Shown: positions 52,430 through 54,035 of the stretch, piece after piece | Position numbering within the stretch: position 1 is the stretch's first letter | Layout of the letters: each line of letters begins with the position of its first letter | Assembly: GCF_018861755.1 (NCBI RefSeq) | Contig: NZ_JAHLEF010000035.1 | Span: 1-54,035 of the forward strand | Direction of reading: 5' to 3' | Origin: Clostridium sp. CF012 | GTDB lineage: Bacteria > Bacillota > Clostridia > Clostridiales > Clostridiaceae | Length of the DNA: 54,035 bases | The notes under the pieces: generated by a model | Database searches by the model: none | The model's input: the letters and a program-made list of their open reading frames with translations, nothing else | Told to the model about the DNA's origin: nothing | Program-made: the position numbers and the translations under genes

Positions 52430-52933
52430 TTGGTGAAAAAAATTCTTTTATTAGGAAATTCCAAATTGTATGAAATGAGTCAGCTGGTAGATAAAGAAGA
52501 TATTAATTATATAAAAGAAGTAATAGTTGATTTACATGATACCCTTATTAATTTTAGAGAGCAATATGGAAAAGGAAGAGCAATTGCAGCACCTCAAATT
52601 GGAGTTCAAAAAAGAGTGTTATATATGTATATAACAAAACCAATAGTTTTTGTAAATCCAACATTGATCTTTGATGATGATGATTTTATGGAGGTATTGG
52701 ATGACTGTATGTCATTTCCTGAACTATTAGTAAAGGTGAGGCGTCATAAGAGATGTAGGGTTCAATTTAAGGACATAAATTTTATTGATAATGAAATAAA
52801 ACTTGAAGGAGATCTGTCAGAATTATTTCAACATGAATACGATCATCTTGACGGAATTCTTGCCACAATGAAAGCTATAGATAATAAATCTCTATGTTTA
52901 AAAAGTCAAGAATCTGTTTTTAAAGGAGACTGA
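52430..52933 (+). CDS. Peptide deformylase-like protein
   Basis: The 167-residue protein keeps the metal ligands and catalytic Glu of deformylases in HEYDHLDG and the Gln of motif I in AIAAPQIG. Motif II, normally EGCLS, is DDCMS, and the enzyme has an unusual C-terminal tail. The housekeeping-type gene is elsewhere (215), and this one is in an operon with a racemase-like gene under a MocR-type regulator. A role on a small formylated or acylated amino acid derivative instead of nascent protein is possible but is inference. The start is TTG 52430 (or GTG 52433) after AAGGAGAG. Confidence 0.8.
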   Translation: MVKKILLLGNSKLYEMSQLVDKEDINYIKEVIVDLHDTLINFREQYGKGRAIAAPQIGVQKRVLYMYITKPIVFVNPTLIFDDDDFMEVLDDCMSFPELLVKVRRHKRCRVQFKDINFIDNEIKLEGDLSELFQHEYDHLDGILATMKAIDNKSLCLKSQESVFKGD

Positions 52934-52937
52934 TAAC

Positions 52938-53639
52938 ATGAGAAATAAAAAAAAGAAAATTGGAATACTTGGTGGTATTAGTTTGGCTTCCACAATTCAG
53001 TATTATAAAACAATTACAGATTTGTATTATGAAAAATATTCGGATTATTATTATCCTGAAATATTAATTAATAGCCTTGATTTTCAATATTTTACTGACC
53101 TAGAGAACGAAGGAAAGACTGAGGAATACATAGAGTATATAGAGAGAGGAGTTAATTCCTTAAAAAATGCAGGAGCAGATTTTGTAATAATGGCTGCAAA
53201 TTCTCCCCACTCTGTGTTCCATCAAGTAAATCAAAATGTAGATATTCCAATGATAAGTATTATTGATACTACAGTACAAAAGGCGATTGAATTGAATTTA
53301 AAAAATGTACTATTAACTGGCATAAAATATACTATGCAAAGCTCTTTTTATCAAGACGGGTTTAAGAAAAATGGTATTGAAGTTATCATACCAAGTGAAG
53401 AACATCAAAATGAAATAAATTCAATTATTTTTAATGAACTTGTAGTAGACAATATATCTCAAGAAACAAGAATAAAGTTTAAAAAAATAATTGACCAATA
53501 TGATGTTGATGGTGTTATCCTCGGATGTACAGAATTACCTTTATTATTAAAACAACACGATTCGCATATTACATTATTAGATACTCTTACACTTCATGCA
53601 AGGGCAACCTTAGAATATTCTCTTGGAGAAAAACTATAA
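52938..53639 (+). CDS. Aspartate/glutamate racemase-like protein
   Basis: The 233-residue protein has the Asp/Glu racemase fold: KKIGILGGISLASTIQYYKT at the N-terminus, the first active-site loop ADFVIMAANSPHS and the second GVILGCTELPLLL. The usual pair of catalytic cysteines is reduced: the second (GCTE) is present while the first position is occupied within AANSPH. It may act as a one-base racemase or a lyase/isomerase relative. It starts four bases after the deformylase-like stop, with AAAGGAGAC as ribosome binding site, so the two are co-translated. Confidence 0.83.
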   Translation: MRNKKKKIGILGGISLASTIQYYKTITDLYYEKYSDYYYPEILINSLDFQYFTDLENEGKTEEYIEYIERGVNSLKNAGADFVIMAANSPHSVFHQVNQNVDIPMISIIDTTVQKAIELNLKNVLLTGIKYTMQSSFYQDGFKKNGIEVIIPSEEHQNEINSIIFNELVVDNISQETRIKFKKIIDQYDVDGVILGCTELPLLLKQHDSHITLLDTLTLHARATLEYSLGEKL

Positions 53640-53885
53640 TTTCCCAAAGTCTAAGATAATGATTTATTAAAGTGAAGACTATTTATATTTAATGTGGTGT
53701 ATATAGACAATGAAACATATAACTTCAAATTTAAGATATATGTTTAAAATAGATTATAGTTAGAATAATTAAAGAATGGCATATAGCCTCAATGTGAATG
53801 CAACCCAAATAAATAAACCCCACATCCTTAGATGAGGCCACTGAAAAAATGGTTGTTTTTTCAACTGGGTTCCTAATTTGAACAA

Positions 53886-53930
53886 AAAAAACATGAGATA
53901 TCCATATTTTTGGATATCTCATGTTTTATA
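53886..53930. terminator. Perfect long hairpin next to the transposase end
   Basis: ACATGAGATATCCA pairs with TGGATATCTCATGT, flanked by an A-run and TTTTATATTTTT. It ends the transposase transcript and may be a structural end of the element. Confidence 0.8.
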
Positions 53931-53955
53931 TTTTTATAATTAAGAAGAAATAGGC

Positions 53956-54035
53956 CTATTTCAATCCTTTTAACTTAATTATTCTCTTTAGGTTCACAGT
54001 AAAGATTGACAGTGCACCTTGCATTTGCATGCTAA
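53956..54035 (-). CDS. Transposase C-terminus (IS1182-like, partial)
   Basis: The last 25 codons read SMQMQGALSIFTVNLKRIIK then LKGLK and TAG. This resembles the end of IS1182/IS4-type DDE transposases, where a helix of the form TxxxxNLKRxxKL closes the protein. The gene runs off the right edge. On the other side of the stop come the hairpin at 53886 and CAGTGGCCTCAT (~53836-53847, complement), which may be part of the element's end. Confidence 0.6.
   Translation of the reverse strand, partial: SMQMQGALSIFTVNLKRIIKLKGLK

Overview
The window looks like the chromosome of a low-GC, Gram-positive anaerobe close to Clostridium (sensu stricto). The reasons are the strongly AT-rich sequence, AGGAGG-type ribosome binding sites with frequent TTG/GTG starts, a T-box leader, and Clostridium-like versions of peptide deformylase, PepF, HelD, SecA, MATE and serine hydrolase proteins. 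The species cannot be fixed from the sequence alone. No rRNA, tRNA, CRISPR array or replication origin was seen. Both ends run into insertion sequences: the start of an IS3-like orfA at the left and the end of a transposase gene at the right.

Layout. 1-5,100: IS3 end, peptide deformylase, a methionyl-tRNA synthetase-like protein behind a T-box, and a DinG-like helicase. 5,100-13,200: a HelD-type RNA polymerase recycling ATPase, a FliB-like protein, peptidase E, a 53-residue basic protein and several broken genes. 13,200-18,700: catalase-peroxidase KatG, a single polypeptide of three fused RidA domains, and an M28 aminopeptidase. 18,870-21,850: a GC-richer PadR/DUF1048/DUF1048/KTR group followed by a DrrAB-like ABC exporter, probably acquired horizontally. 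22,000-24,520: GIY-YIG-like protein and a MarR-MATE efflux operon with twin operators. 24,500-34,900: mostly accessory and decayed sequence, with a membrane serine hydrolase, a lipoprotein M28 peptidase, an LpdD-like/CDGSH fusion, carboxyethylornithine synthase, a LysR regulator, and MATE, MFS and ABC remnants. 35,000-46,860: TerA-like protein, an orphan SecA paralogue, a duplicated-domain lipoprotein and two nearly identical L,D-transpeptidases. 47,000-53,640: DUF2798 membrane protein, VOC protein, oligoendopeptidase F, and a divergent MocR / deformylase-like / racemase-like module.

Three dispersed repeat families are laid over this. (A) A 71-bp element made of two hairpins around a GACCTCGGGGGACGT-like centre, with AGCAAAC/GTTTGCT ends. 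Good copies are at 9914, 13112, 29444, 34736 and 47208, and related or decayed forms at 678, 10496, 12088, 18793, 24975, 28644, 37084 and 48060. They repeatedly sit beside broken genes. (B) A ~157-bp leader-like repeat found only upstream of minus-strand genes (12151, 40832, 42211, 45112). (C) A ~300-bp duplication carrying a 53-residue ORF, intact at 10 kb and frameshifted at 36 kb.

The most interesting leads are the two-hairpin family A, the methionyl-tRNA synthetase paralogue with KMSKS replaced and no AUG where the T-box specifier should be, the fused RidA trimer, and the MocR regulator lacking its PLP lysine, which sits divergent from a deformylase-like/racemase-like gene pair behind a clear double operator.
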